Part shown: in pieces, positions 19,238 through 29,731 of the stretch
Numbering within the stretch: the stretch's first letter is position 1
Layout of the letters: each line of letters begins with the position of its first letter
Notes under the pieces: model-generated
Databases searched by the model: none
The model's input: only the letters and a program-made list of their open reading frames with translations
Told to the model about the DNA's origin: nothing
Translations under genes and position numbers: made by a program
Assembly: GCA_023375675.1 (NCBI GenBank)
Contig: JALQBC010000018.1
Coordinates: 62,001 to 126,000 of the forward strand
Origin: Cytospora piceicola
Lineage: Eukaryota; Ascomycota; Sordariomycetes; Diaporthales; Cytosporaceae
Length of the DNA stretch: 64,000 nt
Direction of reading: 5' to 3'

Positions 19238-20498
19238 TCATACCCATTTGCCCAACACGGCCATCAGCCCGGCGCCCAAACACATACACCCAAAGGCCAG
19301 TAATGTCTTACCGATGCTGCTCTTGCGCATCTCGGGGTTGAACATGAACTCGTGGGCCATCAGCTCTACCAGGCCAGTGTAGATCAGGATGCCGGCGGAA
19401 ATGGAGTCGAACACGCCGTTGACGGTCATGGTTGACAAGCTCCCGGGCTTCAGAGTCTGCCTCACGCCGAGGCCAATAGCGATGGCAATGGGTGTCGATA
19501 CTGCGTACGCAATGCCCAGGACGTAGGGCAGCCATTCCTTGCCTCGCGGCCATTCGGCAACGGCCAGCCGGGAGCCGAGGCCGAGGCCCTCGAAGGACTG
19601 GTGAAAGGAGAGGACGATGTACAGGATGACAAACTCATCGCCGGACACGGCGAGCGTGAGGCCGATGAAGACGCTGTGGAATATGACGCCGAATTCCAAT
19701 ATGAAGAGGGCCGTCATCTGCGCAGCGAATCCCTCTCCGTCCGGTTCGCTGTGCTCGCGCTTGTGGCCTAGGTGGTCCTCCCCTCCTGGCGGATAGCTGA
19801 CGTCCTGGGTGAAGCCGGGCTCCTGGCTGGTATCGCCATCGGTGAGGAGGCCGGCGTCGGTGGTGTTTACGTTCTCCTCGTCGGTACCCTTTTTAGGGGT
19901 TGGTGAGACCACATCCAATGACCGTTCATCTGAGTGATCGTGGCTATGGCCGCCACCGAAATTCCATTCATACCTACTCGCCAGTAGCTCGATAAAAAAC
20001 ATGGTGCTTAAGAGGTCCGTGTTAGTGCCTGTCGATGCCGAGTGTTGTCCGAGACATGGTCAATGAACATGAGGGGCTGGGAAGAACTCACAATACGGTC
20101 ATGAGGGCAATGCCCTCTGGCCATGAATATGCGGCGATGGCTGAGTCTTCGGGAAAACATGGCGAGCCGAGGGCCTCGTTGGCGGGAGCAAGTAGGTGAA
20201 TGAAGGCGGTAGCTATGATGACGCCGGAGCCGAAATACTTGGCGACAAAGAAGGCGGTCTTGGGCACACGCATTCGTTCAGAGCGCGCAATAATGATAGG
20301 AACAACGGCGCCCAAAAATGAACCGACAAAGATGACGAAAATACTGGATATGCGAAGGCCCATTCTGCCATCGTAACCGTTGCCATCGCCTACATTCTTG
20401 AAAATTAGCATGGGCTTGTCTTTCTAGGAAATGGATGACCAACCGCAGTCGACAGTTACACTGGAGGTCATGCTGCTGGCTGCATCGTCGGTAGACAT
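19238..20498 (-). CDS. ZIP-family zinc transporter (Zrt1/Zrt2-like)
   Basis: Three exons: 20444-20498, 20092-20389 and 19238-20006, 373 aa. Intron 1 (54 nt, branch GCTAAT) joins TVDC|G to DGNGYDGRMG. Intron 2 (85 nt, branch CACTAAC) joins ALMTV|F to TMFFIELLAS. The N-terminal DCGxGNxYDGRMGLRIS is typical of fungal plasma-membrane ZIPs. TM1 is about 31-52, TM2 65-84, TM3 110-127. A variable cytosolic loop begins with the His cluster GGGHSHDHSDE (about 135-145). TM4 carries the signature HSVFIGLTLAVS and TM5 HQSFEGLGLGSRLA, which form the metal pathway. TMs 6-8 follow (PIAIAIGLGV; SAGILIYTGLVELMAHEF; GLMAVLGKWV). It imports Zn2+ (possibly Fe2+). The metallothionein next door suggests a metal-homeostasis pair. 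Confidence 0.92.
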
Positions 20499-21210
20499 GA
20501 TGAGCCAGCCGTGCTACAGCAGCTCACAAAGGCGTTGTGATACCCGGGCGAGGAGGTGAAGAGGGTCAGATGTTGTATGGAAGCTGAAGCTGAGTGAGGG
20601 ATAAAGACACCTCGGATGGCGGGAGGAGGCGGACTGGTGGATGGGTTGAATAATGGGCAGATCATCTAGGGTGTATTGGGTGGTGGAGGTGGCCGATAGG
20701 GGGCAATACGAAGAAGAATAAGGATGGATGTTCCTCTTGACCAACAGAGAGGTGGCCGGCCACCATATATGATCAGGAAATACAGTTAGACAATGCGGTT
20801 GTTGAGTGTAGAAGCAGAAATGGTGGACGACAAGATTTGCGCAGTTCCTGTTTAGCTTTGGTGAAGGTCGCGGATTTGGGTGGTACTAGGACCTGGGCTA
20901 CTAGGTACCGAGGTGGTAGGTACTATCAAAATCTCGGGCTCAGGCGGTCCACGGATCAGCCGTTGACCTTGTATTCTTGGCTTGGCCTTAAGAGCTGGGT
21001 GAGGACCTTGATGGCCACTGGGTACTACTTTTCGCTTTTCACCATGAATAATAAACGCACCAAAAATCAGGAATGGTGTGATTGGCCGGGCTGCATGAAT
21101 AAAGATGGGGTTTCACTGCTCAGGTGCCCAGGTGCTGAATGTTTCATGTCTGACATCGAGGCACACGAAGAAAGCGGGCCATCTCCGAGGGACAGACAAG
21201 CTGATGGGAG

Positions 21211-21282
21211 AGCGGCAGAGGGGGAGAGCGGCAGAGGGGCAGAGGGCCAGAGGGGCGGAGGGGCGGAGGGGCGGCTGGGGCG
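21211..21282. repeat. G-rich GGCAGAGGGG / GGGGCGGA tandem tract
   Basis: Imperfect tandem units such as GAGAGCGGCAGAGG, then GGCGGAGGGGCGGAGGGGCGG. Strong purine strand asymmetry, with possible G-quadruplex potential. Confidence 0.6.
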
Positions 21283-22844
21283 GCTTTGACAGGCTGACAG
21301 GACTGACTGACAGGGCAGAACGGAGCCGACGGGCACCACTTCAAAGGTTATGTTCTGTTTTTTTTCTTCCTTTCTTTTTTTTCATTATTACGGCCGAATG
21401 AACGAATGCGATTGCCGGTGAAGATCTCCGCTCCCCACGAGTACCGTGTCTAATCTAGGAATCTACCCAAGTACTGGATGAGTGTACCATTTGGTCATTG
21501 TAGCGCATTATAATCGTCCTTTTTTTTTGTTGGTCTCTTGTCCTTCTTTTCCCCTCCTCTCACCTCTCTTCCTCCTTCCTGCAGGAGGCTCCGTATGTAC
21601 CTGGGTACCTAGGTAGTCATCATACATCAGGTGGCCATCAAGGTTCTCACTCTCTCACTTGCTGCAGACCCCTCGTCACAATGGGCCAAGGGACCTGCCA
21701 TATGCGACATCATATCAGACAAAGACATCAAACCCGTATCATTTGTCAGTTTGTCAGTTCGTCAGCCTCAGTCACATCACACATATAGTCACCTGAAACA
21801 AATCAAATATGAAAAACAATGGGATTTTCCCATCTCATACATGTACTACAGGTTGATCACGGGGACAAAAACCACATCAGATGAATGACAACTTTTCTGA
21901 CACCTCCTTCCCCTCCATGACCAGCTGCGAGTAGCAACAAGCACAGCCTCATGGTGTTTGGGGGTAGGGAATCAAGGCTGAGACTTAAATTGAAGACCAT
22001 GGAGAAGGCATGATCGCATCAACCCGTGGCGAGGCCCAGGCGCGCTTGGACGCTGCTACGGATGGGCAAAAGAAGCAATGTAAACCTTAGGTACCTAGGT
22101 TGTTTCAAAAAGAAAGAAGAAAAAGTCATTTCTAATCTTGCGAACGGCGGAAGGGGAAGGCCGGATAGGGAACCGCGGCACTGGGTACCTAGGTAGGCAG
22201 GCTCTTGTCTTCGGGACCTTAAAAAATATCGTGAGAACCTTGATGGACAATATATAGTATAGACTATACGTCAGAACGGTCCAACAAGGACCAGGGCTCA
22301 CGACGAAGGAGGGGTAGTACCGTGCAATGGTCCGGTTCGGGGGGGGGGGCGGTTAATAAAAGAGATCAATCTTTGCGTGCCGAACCACGACGACGTCGAG
22401 CCGCAGTCAATCCGTCAGTCCGTCAGTGCCGTCAGAGTCATTGCACGGGGACAGTCTGCCATAGGGAAAGGACAGGATCCGGTTTTGGCCGGAGCCTTTG
22501 TGACCAAGGAACCGCCAAGGCGACGTACGATCATGACCCAAACACCAAGCCCGGTATGTGCAAATGCAGAACTTGAGCGACAGTTGGTAATGCGAAGGAA
22601 TATAATCAGGCCTAGGAAGGCCGCGTGATGTGGTCAGATCAACTGAAAATAACGTGTAGGTACCTAGGTATGTAGTACTGCGTACGGAACTGTCACCAAT
22701 CACATTGCGGGTCAAATCTAGGTCCACCATGACGTGCGGTCCCCAGGCACTAGGCTACCATACAACAGGTATACAGGCAGGACAGGTATGGACATGTAGA
22801 AATAATGCCTATACTTCTACTTACCTAAGTACCTACTTACATAG

Positions 22845-22867
22845 TAGGTAGGTAGGTAGGTAGGTAG
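22845..22867. repeat. (TAGG)n microsatellite
   Basis: About six TAGG units in a row, next to ACCTAAGTACCTACTTAC words. It sits about 130 bp upstream of the inverted-repeat element. Confidence 0.8.
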
Positions 22868-22998
22868 CCCTAGTTCCAACCCTTTGATAATGAATGCCCC
22901 ACGACCATCTCGGCAGGAAAACATTGAGGAATCACCCTCAAAATGATTGACTACTATGAGGTGAACAAGTCGGGCTCTCGGTTCCAACAATTGGAAGA

Positions 22999-23594
22999 TA
23001 CCCGTGGGCCCCACCCTGCTCGCTGTGCTGCCCACTACGTGCTGCGCCCGTAGTGGGTGCCAAAATCAGTCCGCGGCCAATTTCAGTCCGCACACCAAAT
23101 CGGCAGATAGTTCCTATTTTCCTCTCTACTTTCAACCTTTAATATCTTTATATATAAATTAGTTATAAAAATAATAAAAATACTTTTAAATAGCTAAAAG
23201 CTTATATTATATATAGTAAAAAGGATTATATAATAAGCTAGCTTATATATACTATAATTATAAAAAGAAACTAAGATTAACTCTACTTTTTTATACTCTC
23301 TTTTTTAAGTTAATATAAATAATAATAAAGTAGAAAAAGCAATATTAATATACAGTAGAAAGAGAGCTATTAAATAATATATAGCTTATTATTATAAGTA
23401 GAGTAACTAAAGAGTTATTCTTAAAAGAAAAAGCGGGAGAAAGGCGCCTTGATTCTAATGTACTAACAGTTTTATACCTAGATTTGGTGCAAATCTGTTC
23501 TGCGGACTGAAATCGGCCGCGGACTGATTTTGGCACCCACTACGGGCGTAGCACGTAGTGGGCAGCACAGCGAGCAGGGTGGGGCCCACGGGTA
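22999..23594. mobile_element. MITE-like element with 92-bp terminal inverted repeats and TA target site
   Basis: The left arm 23001-23092 starts CCCGTGGGCCCCACCCTGCT. The right arm 23501-23592 is its reverse complement, with only two differences in 92 bp (both transition type). Both ends are flanked by TA (22999-23000 and 23593-23594), the target duplication of Tc1/mariner/pogo-type elements. A second inner match (CACCAAATC, 23093-23101, against GATTTGGTG, 23481-23489) follows an 11-nt indel. Each arm itself contains the hairpin CCCACTACG...CGTAGTGGG. The core 23102-23480 is almost only A and T and has no transposase, so the element is non-autonomous. An AT-rich core beside GC-rich arms could be native to the MITE or a result of RIP mutation. 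Confidence 0.82.
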
Positions 23595-24515
23595 GTACCT
23601 CACTCAGTTTCGTATAGTCATACTACCTACCTAGGTAGGTAGTTGACCCAATTGTAAGTGGAGCGCCTATCGATGCTCTCAACGTTATACTGTACCTAGG
23701 TAGTCACTCAAGGTAGTCAGCCCACTGAAGAGCTCGAGGTGCCTTCCCTAATAGAACCGGTGACGCTTGAACAAGACGGCATCGAATATCAAGGGACAAA
23801 TCTCGGAGCAGCGGAAGGTTCATCTGAACAATATGTGCTCTAAGATACCTAGGTAGGTATACAGATAGCTCCCTCACCTAGGTGATTGCATATTTACCTA
23901 CTTAGGTACTTAAGTAGGTATCAAGCCAAGGCACCTGAGGTGAGCAAGTACCCCGATAGATGCATACGCAGCACCTGCCTTATACCCGATTAACGCGAAA
24001 TCGCGGACCCTGAATCTCAAGTTTGCCCAGGGAGCCCGGGAGAAGAAGGAAAAAAACACAATGCGATTCAATTCGATTCTACTTACATAACACCAACAGC
24101 GCTATCGATCAGTCTCCAATCCTCGAAGCTCCAAATCTTCCAAAGCTTCAATTGATGAAAATAACCTGCTCCACAAGATCCAAAGATCCAAAGATCCAAA
24201 GAAGGCCAAACCTTCTCCCCTCATTGGACATTCCCCATCATCTTGTTGTTGGAGCCGAAGCAAAGGGTACCTGCCTTTTTTTCTCTGGGGTTTTCTGAAC
24301 CTCGGTGAATGCATCTCGCCCACAGTTGCCAGCCGCCAGCCGCCAGGTGACCCCCAGTCGGCCAGTGATAGTGCCAGGCCCTGCGCGCCAGGCTCAGGTT
24401 CTAGCTCTAGCTCTCGCTCTCGGGCCGGCCAGCCCACTACTGGTGTGCCTCGCATCGCAGCCTCATCATGGTTTGACTTCATGCCTGTCAACCATCATCA
24501 AATACCCACATCCCC
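23595..24515. other. Intergenic upstream of the JmjC gene
   Basis: More TAGGTACC-type words (23625-23642, 23693-23705, 23848-23860, 23895-23920) and a small AAGATCC tandem repeat (24175-24202). No gene seen. The last few hundred bases should hold the promoter and leader of the plus-strand JmjC gene. Confidence 0.45.
24175..24202. repeat. AAGATCC tandem repeat
   Basis: About four units of AAGATCC. Confidence 0.7.
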
Positions 24516-27055
24516 ATGGCATATCTCACCAGCGGGGCGGGCGCATTAATGCCCCAGGCCCATGCTGCTCCCGACCCCTTCTACAGTCAGGCTGTCTTCC
24601 GCACATGCGACCATGTGCCCTCCAGAAGCCCCTCTGTCGCCGCCTTGCGCCACTCACCAGCTGCAGGCCTCAACTCATCTCAGTTCCACCATCACACTTT
24701 ACCGGAGCCCCATCCAAATCACATACAATCCCCCGCAGTAAACCCATCTACATTCGACCCCGCCCAGGAACTCATGCGGATGAGAACTGGCGCCGTGCCC
24801 ATGAATGCGACGCCTCCAGCCCAGTACGCCCATGAGCCATCAATCGTCAACCACCACACATCTTATCGCCCGTCCATCGAAGAACACCCTCGCCCTGCAG
24901 CCACTGCTGACCACCCGATTGTATCAACGCCTTCGGATGACCACCATGGCCGCCATTCCGATGTCTTCTCCATCGGTGACTATAGCGACACCACCATCAC
25001 TGACCCCCAGGTAGAACAGCCCGAAGCGGTTCATCGCTCTCACGTACCGCCACCGCCTAGGCTAGCTACCAACTTCAGCGCTCAAGTCGTTCAAAAGAGT
25101 ATACCGACTCCGCCCCAGACAGAACACACCAATGGCTCTTCTCACCCTTCTCACCCTTCTCACCATTCGTTCGACAACCTCAGGGAAGCTTCCATCCTGG
25201 CTTCTCTGCCGGTGGGACTCCCTCTAGGAGGTCGCAGCACGGAACCTCCAGCGCAGTCAGCAAAAGGCAGACCCTATGATCCATTAGCACCAATAACGCC
25301 TGTGAATGGCCAGCAGTGTTCCTGTCGTGCTGTGCCCCGGGTCTTCTTGACCATGCTTGATGATGGGACGGTTTCCGATATTGGGGCTCTGGCGAAGTGG
25401 TACGGCGCGTGCCGGGACGACTTGTGTCCATTCCATCTGAATTCATACGCCAGACTTGTTACTGATGCTGTCGAGGCCATTTCGGCCTCTCCACCTCTAT
25501 TCAGCCAACAGAAGGTCGAGAAGGAGCAGCAGCAGCAGATGGACCAAATTCCCTATACCTTTGAAGAAACTGGAACAGGAACCAAGTGGACAGCCGTTCC
25601 TCGGCGGAGACGCGCCACGTCAGTTCCCGGCATCGAGGAGATTGAGCTGGACTTGTCCTCCAAAAGGAGGCGACTGAATGGTGAAAGTCGCCAACCACTA
25701 CCGGAAGGTCTGGATGAGCAAAACCCTATGCATCAGCAAGAGGCACATCAGCAACTACTAAACCCCAAAGGACGGGCACTACCAGAATCGTGTGCACTTA
25801 GCCAACAGGACACGCAAAGTGAGCACCGGCCCAAACTGGACTTGACGCACGACCAAGATTTCCGTCGCAAGGTCCTCACCGAGCTTGCGAAAAACTTCAC
25901 TGATCTGAAAGAGGATGACTGGTCTCGGGGTGAAACGACGAACAGATACATCCACGCAATCCTGTCCAAGTGCCAACATCCTAACACGGATGTGAGGAAA
26001 GGTCCGGTCGACATTGGCTTCTTAAGCGGCAACGAGGCTTCCACGGTCCTTGAGAGCACTACCGATCGACTTCCGATCGTCACAACTGGGCAACAGCAGT
26101 TCAGATGGAGCCCAAAGGAGCGACCAATAGCGCAGCTTTTCAAAAGGATGGAGGATCTGAGCAGACAGGTCTCTGTGCAGATCCCCTCTCACAATTTTGA
26201 CTTGCCATCATATGAGACGAAAAGTCTTAACGAGATTAAAGAACGCTTCCTCAAAGGCGAGGTCTCACGGGACCCTTGGAATATCCTCGACCTTCGAAGT
26301 CCTCTGCCACCTTCAATACTACCAGGCTTCCTCACCGGCGAGAACTGCCAATTACTCCCTCGAATCCGCGATTCCTTACTGGAGGGTCACACCGCCGAGA
26401 GGATAAAGGCATCCAGGGAGGAATGGAACGAGTGGACGGAACTTCTGGAGTGGGTCCTCATGTCTGAAGGCGGTCATAACACCGCCCCTCATATGGACAG
26501 CCACGGTTGGTCAACCTGGATCACGATACAGGAAGGCAACTTCGGATTTGGCTGGCTGTCTCGTCCAACAGAGAAGGAACAAGAGGACTGGATGAAGGAT
26601 CCACTGGCCTACACAGGCGGCAACTGGCGCTTTGTTATCCTCAAGCCCGGCCAGACCGTCTTCTTCCCATCTGGAACCGTCCACTTCGTCTTCAGGCTAC
26701 ATACTGCGCAGACCCTTGCACTTGGCGGACATCTCCTGCAGTGGACGGCTCTGGAGCGCTGGGTGCAGGTCATCCTCTGGCAGTTGAAGAACCCCAACAT
26801 CACGAATGAGGACCTGGGCACGGCCCCGCTAAAGTACATCCGCAGCGCCAGGAAGTTGGTGGAAAATCGTATGGCGAACTACAGAGTAACTTCCATGGGC
26901 GGCATGCCGGCTGTAACGCGGTTTTTGGCCTTAGCGACGGTAAGCAAATTCCAACTTCTCCCCTAGAAAATCCGACTCGGATGGTTCACTGATGGTATGT
27001 TCTGCAGGAGGTTGAGAGATGTTACCAAAAGAAGAAGAAGAAGCGAAGCAGGTGA
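24516..27055 (+). CDS. JmjC-domain protein with disordered N-terminus
   Basis: Two exons, 24516-26939 and 27008-27055, 823 aa. The 68-nt intron (GTAAGC...TCTGCAG, phase 0) adds a C-terminal exon of 15 codons, EVERCYQKKKKKRSR, which looks like a nuclear signal; without splicing the protein would end KFQLLP. The C-terminal third is a JmjC cupin. The iron facial triad is H659-x-D661 in APHMDSHGWSTW and H723 in FFPSGTVHFVFRLH; a strand RFVILKPGQTVFF lies between. So Fe(II)/2-oxoglutarate chemistry is plausible. The first ~300 residues are His/Pro/Ser-rich. A cysteine-containing stretch follows (GQQCSCRAVPRVFLTML, then KWYGACRDDLCPFHL) that could bind a metal. The target (histone, other protein or RNA) cannot be told. 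Convergent with cystathionine gamma-lyase. Confidence 0.82.
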
Positions 27056-27727
27056 GGCGAAAAGCCTCCCCCTCAGCGTTTGACAACGTCTCCTGGGTCT
27101 CTGTTCAGGCGTTTCGGGATGGTACACGGCCACAAAAAGGAAGGTACACTGGTGCTGGTTTTCAAAGTTCGGAGTTTGTCGGTCTCAAACAACGGTTCCA
27201 ACTGTTCCTCAATCGTCGGAGCAAGACATCACGGCGGACCGTGTTCACATATGGGTATTGGGAGGTTACATGCATTGATCGAAAGATCCCCCTTTTCTTT
27301 ATTTCCTTCCTCTATTATTCGTTGGCTTGAACCTGTCCAGCATTGCTCGACCGGATATACAACTTTTCTCGCAGGACTAAGCGACCGACACCGTGGTCGA
27401 TGTATTATAATGCAGCGTGGAGAACCCAGGAGCGTGTCTCGATATCTGGGTTAGATGCGGCGGTGGGGTGGTTGGTGTGTGTTGTTATCCACACGCCGCT
27501 CCCAGGTAGAAAAGGAAATGCCATCAAGGTATCGCTGCATATGCCAATCGAACCATGCACTGACTGCTCCAAGTCTATCATTTCTTCTTTCGTCTATGAA
27601 GATCTATGAAGAATCTGGGGCTAAATTGAACCCCCTCCCTTTTTTTTTTGTCTCTCTTCCTCTGCCCGCTCGCTATTCATACAGGTCATCAAATTTCTAA
27701 AAACAGTCTTCAACGCGATAAAATGTA
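27056..27727. other. Tail-to-tail interval, JmjC / cystathionine gamma-lyase
   Basis: 670 bases between convergent stops. No supportable coding frame. A T-rich run lies at 27636-27650. Confidence 0.4.
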
Positions 27728-29032
27728 TCAATGCCCGTTTGCCCCGCTGACAACCTCCTTGGCGCCGCCCGTCTCGGCCACCGCCCTCTCCAGCGCCTGC
27801 AAGACATCCCTCTTCAGGTCCTCGGCGTCCTCGACGCCGCAGCTGACGCGCACCAGGTCGTCAAAGACGCCGGCGGCCTCGCGCTGGTCGGGCGGGATGC
27901 CGGCGTGGGTCATGCTGGAGGGGAGCTCGACCAGGCTCTCGACGCCGCCGAGGCTCTCGGCGAGGGTGAAGAGGCGGGTGAGCTGGCAGAAGCGGCGGGC
28001 GGCGGGGTGGCCGCCGCGGAGGCGGAAGGACAGCATGCCGCCGCCCATGCCGGCGCGGTGCTGGCGGAGGGCGACGGCGCGGTGGGGGTGGGCGTCCAGG
28101 CCGGGGTAGTGGACGGCGAGGACGGCGGGGTGGGCCTCGAGGGCGCGGGCGACGGCGGTGGCGTTGGCGGTGGCCTCGCGGGCGCGCAGGTGCAGCGTCT
28201 TGAGGCCCCTGTGGGCGAGCCAGCAGTCGAAGGCGGAGGGGACGGCGCCGACGGCGTTCTGCAGGAAGGAGAGGCGGGCGCGGAGGTCGTCGCTGTCGAA
28301 GGCGGCGACGCCCATGACCACGTCCGAGTGGCCGTTGATGTACTTTGTGACGGAGTGCACGACGATGTCGGCGCCGTGGTCCAGGGGGTTCTGGACGTAG
28401 GGGCTCAGGAAGGTGTTGTCGACGACGACCAGGACGCCGCGGGCGTGGGCGGCGGCGGCGACGGCGCGGATGTCGACCAGGCGGAGGGTGGGGTTGGACG
28501 GGGTCTCGATCCAGACGAGGCGGGTGTCGTCGGTCATGTGCGCGGCCAGGTCGGCCTCGATGTCCGGGGTGAAGGTGACGCGGACGCCGTGGGCGCTGGC
28601 GACCTGGGTGAAGTAGCGGTGGGTGCCGCCGTAGACGTCCGAGACGGAGATGACGTGGGACCCGGCGGCGAGGCTCTGCAGGATGTTGGCGGTGGTGGCG
28701 CTGCCCGAGGAGAAGGCGAGGGCGTGCTTGGCGTGCTCGAGGGCGGCGACGGCGGTCTCGAAGTTGGCCCGGTTGGGGTTGCTGGACCGGCTGTACTCGT
28801 ACTCGCCCACGGGCTTGCCGACGGCGGTCTGGGCGTAGGTGGTGGAGAGGGAGATGGACTCGATGACGGCGCCGGTCACCGGGTCGTGAGGCGAGCCGGC
28901 GTGCACGGCGAGGGTGCCGAAGCCTGCGGCGGGGGAGAGGTCGCGTGGAGGGGTCGCGATGGGTTGGTCACGGCCATTGGCTTGACCGTTGGCGTGGCCA
29001 TTGGAGTGGCCATTGGGGATAGGGACTGCCAT
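27728..29032 (-). CDS. CYS3: Cystathionine gamma-lyase (Cys3-type)
   Basis: Intronless, 434 aa, the usual length plus a ~30-residue N-terminal extension with NGH/NGQ repeats (NGHSNGHANGQANG). It is a Cys/Met-metabolism PLP enzyme. It has EYSRSSNPNR (R82, phosphate contact), SDVYGGTHRYF (Y134), the VVVDNTFLSPY strand (D205, pyridine N contact), VHSVTKYINGHSDVVMG with Schiff-base K230, and ESLGGVESLVELPSSMTHAG near the C-terminus. It cleaves cystathionine to cysteine, 2-oxobutyrate and ammonia in reverse transsulfuration. Paralogues such as cystathionine beta-lyase or gamma-synthase share these motifs; the EYSRSSNPNR and SLGGVESLxELP forms favour gamma-lyase. Third-position GC is extreme, which leaves a 453-codon antisense frame open. 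No stop or intron interrupts. Confidence 0.88.
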   Translation of the reverse strand: MAVPIPNGHSNGHANGQANGRDQPIATPPRDLSPAAGFGTLAVHAGSPHDPVTGAVIESISLSTTYAQTAVGKPVGEYEYSRSSNPNRANFETAVAALEHAKHALAFSSGSATTANILQSLAAGSHVISVSDVYGGTHRYFTQVASAHGVRVTFTPDIEADLAAHMTDDTRLVWIETPSNPTLRLVDIRAVAAAAHARGVLVVVDNTFLSPYVQNPLDHGADIVVHSVTKYINGHSDVVMGVAAFDSDDLRARLSFLQNAVGAVPSAFDCWLAHRGLKTLHLRAREATANATAVARALEAHPAVLAVHYPGLDAHPHRAVALRQHRAGMGGGMLSFRLRGGHPAARRFCQLTRLFTLAESLGGVESLVELPSSMTHAGIPPDQREAAGVFDDLVRVSCGVEDAEDLKRDVLQALERAVAETGGAKEVVSGANGH

Positions 29033-29370
29033 GGTATGGTATGGTATGATGTGGTCTGGTATGGTTTGGTTGGGAGGGTCAAGACAGACTAGACTGGCTG
29101 GTAAGTGAGGTTCGCTGGATGCAGCCTTGGATGGACTTGGATAGATTAGTTGAGAACGAGAAGAGGGTCAAGGGCTGGTATCGGTTCATGACAAGGAGTG
29201 GAATATGTGGAATATATAGGCGAGTTCTTGTAGGATGCTTTGTTAATCACTTTTGGGTCACCGTCACTTCGGCGGACAGGGCGCGGTAAATCGCGGTGTT
29301 GATGGTCAGACAATGGCACTACGTAGAGTCGATGGTCGATGGCGCAATCGGCGAAGTGACTACCTACTAA

Positions 29371-29433
29371 ATAAGTAAGTAAGTAAGCAAGTAAGCAACT
29401 AAGTAAAGTAAGTAAGTAACTAGTTAAGTAAAA
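29371..29433. repeat. (AAGT)n microsatellite
   Basis: About 14 imperfect AAGT units (AAGTAAGTAAGTAAGCAAGT and on). Confidence 0.8.
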
Positions 29434-29599
29434 CAAGGGACAATGGACAGTTGGCTTGCTAGATTTAGGAGGTAGGGGGGTAGGGGGTGTAATAAATAAA
29501 AGTGAGTGGCTTTTTGACTTTCAAGGTTCTATTGTTGATGCTAGGAGTATATTACATATTGCTTATGTCTGTTTATAGGTATCTTGACGAGGGAGAAGC

Positions 29600-29627
29600 T
29601 TGGAAGGTTGGAAGGTTGGAAGGTTGG
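29600..29627. repeat. GGAAGGTT tandem repeat
   Basis: Three and a half units of TTGGAAGG. Confidence 0.75.
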
Positions 29628-29674
29628 GGAAGTGAGTGTTGTCTCGCTTTTCACATGTGACTTTACCCCAGAGG

Positions 29675-29731
29675 CGGCACACGGCACACGGCAACACGGC
29701 ACACACAACATCACAACATCACAACATCACA
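29675..29731. repeat. CACGGCA and CACAACAT tandem repeats
   Basis: Adjacent short repeats: GGCACACGGCACACGGCAAC, then three to four ACAACATC units. Confidence 0.7.

Larger units (their letters stand above)
20499..22998. other. Gene desert with low-complexity and TAGGTACC repeats
   Basis: 2.5 kb with no supportable gene; the first few hundred bases should be the ZIP promoter. It contains a purine-rich GGCAGAGGGG tract (21211-21282), poly-T and poly-G runs, and TAGGTACCTAGG-type words at about 20890-20925, 21598-21615, 22088-22102, 22186-22198 and 22658-22672. Short frames in it read as repeats. Confidence 0.5.

Noticed and set aside
22100..23600. AT-rich core at 23.1-23.5 kb as a centromere or replication origin
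   Set aside because: The sharp boundaries coincide with perfect inverted repeats and TA flanks, so a transposon-derived element explains it better.
27731..29092. 453-codon plus-strand frame opposite cystathionine gamma-lyase
   Set aside because: It is Gly/Val/Ala/Asp-rich and arises because the sense gene ends nearly all codons in G or C, removing stops from the opposite strand. No domain.
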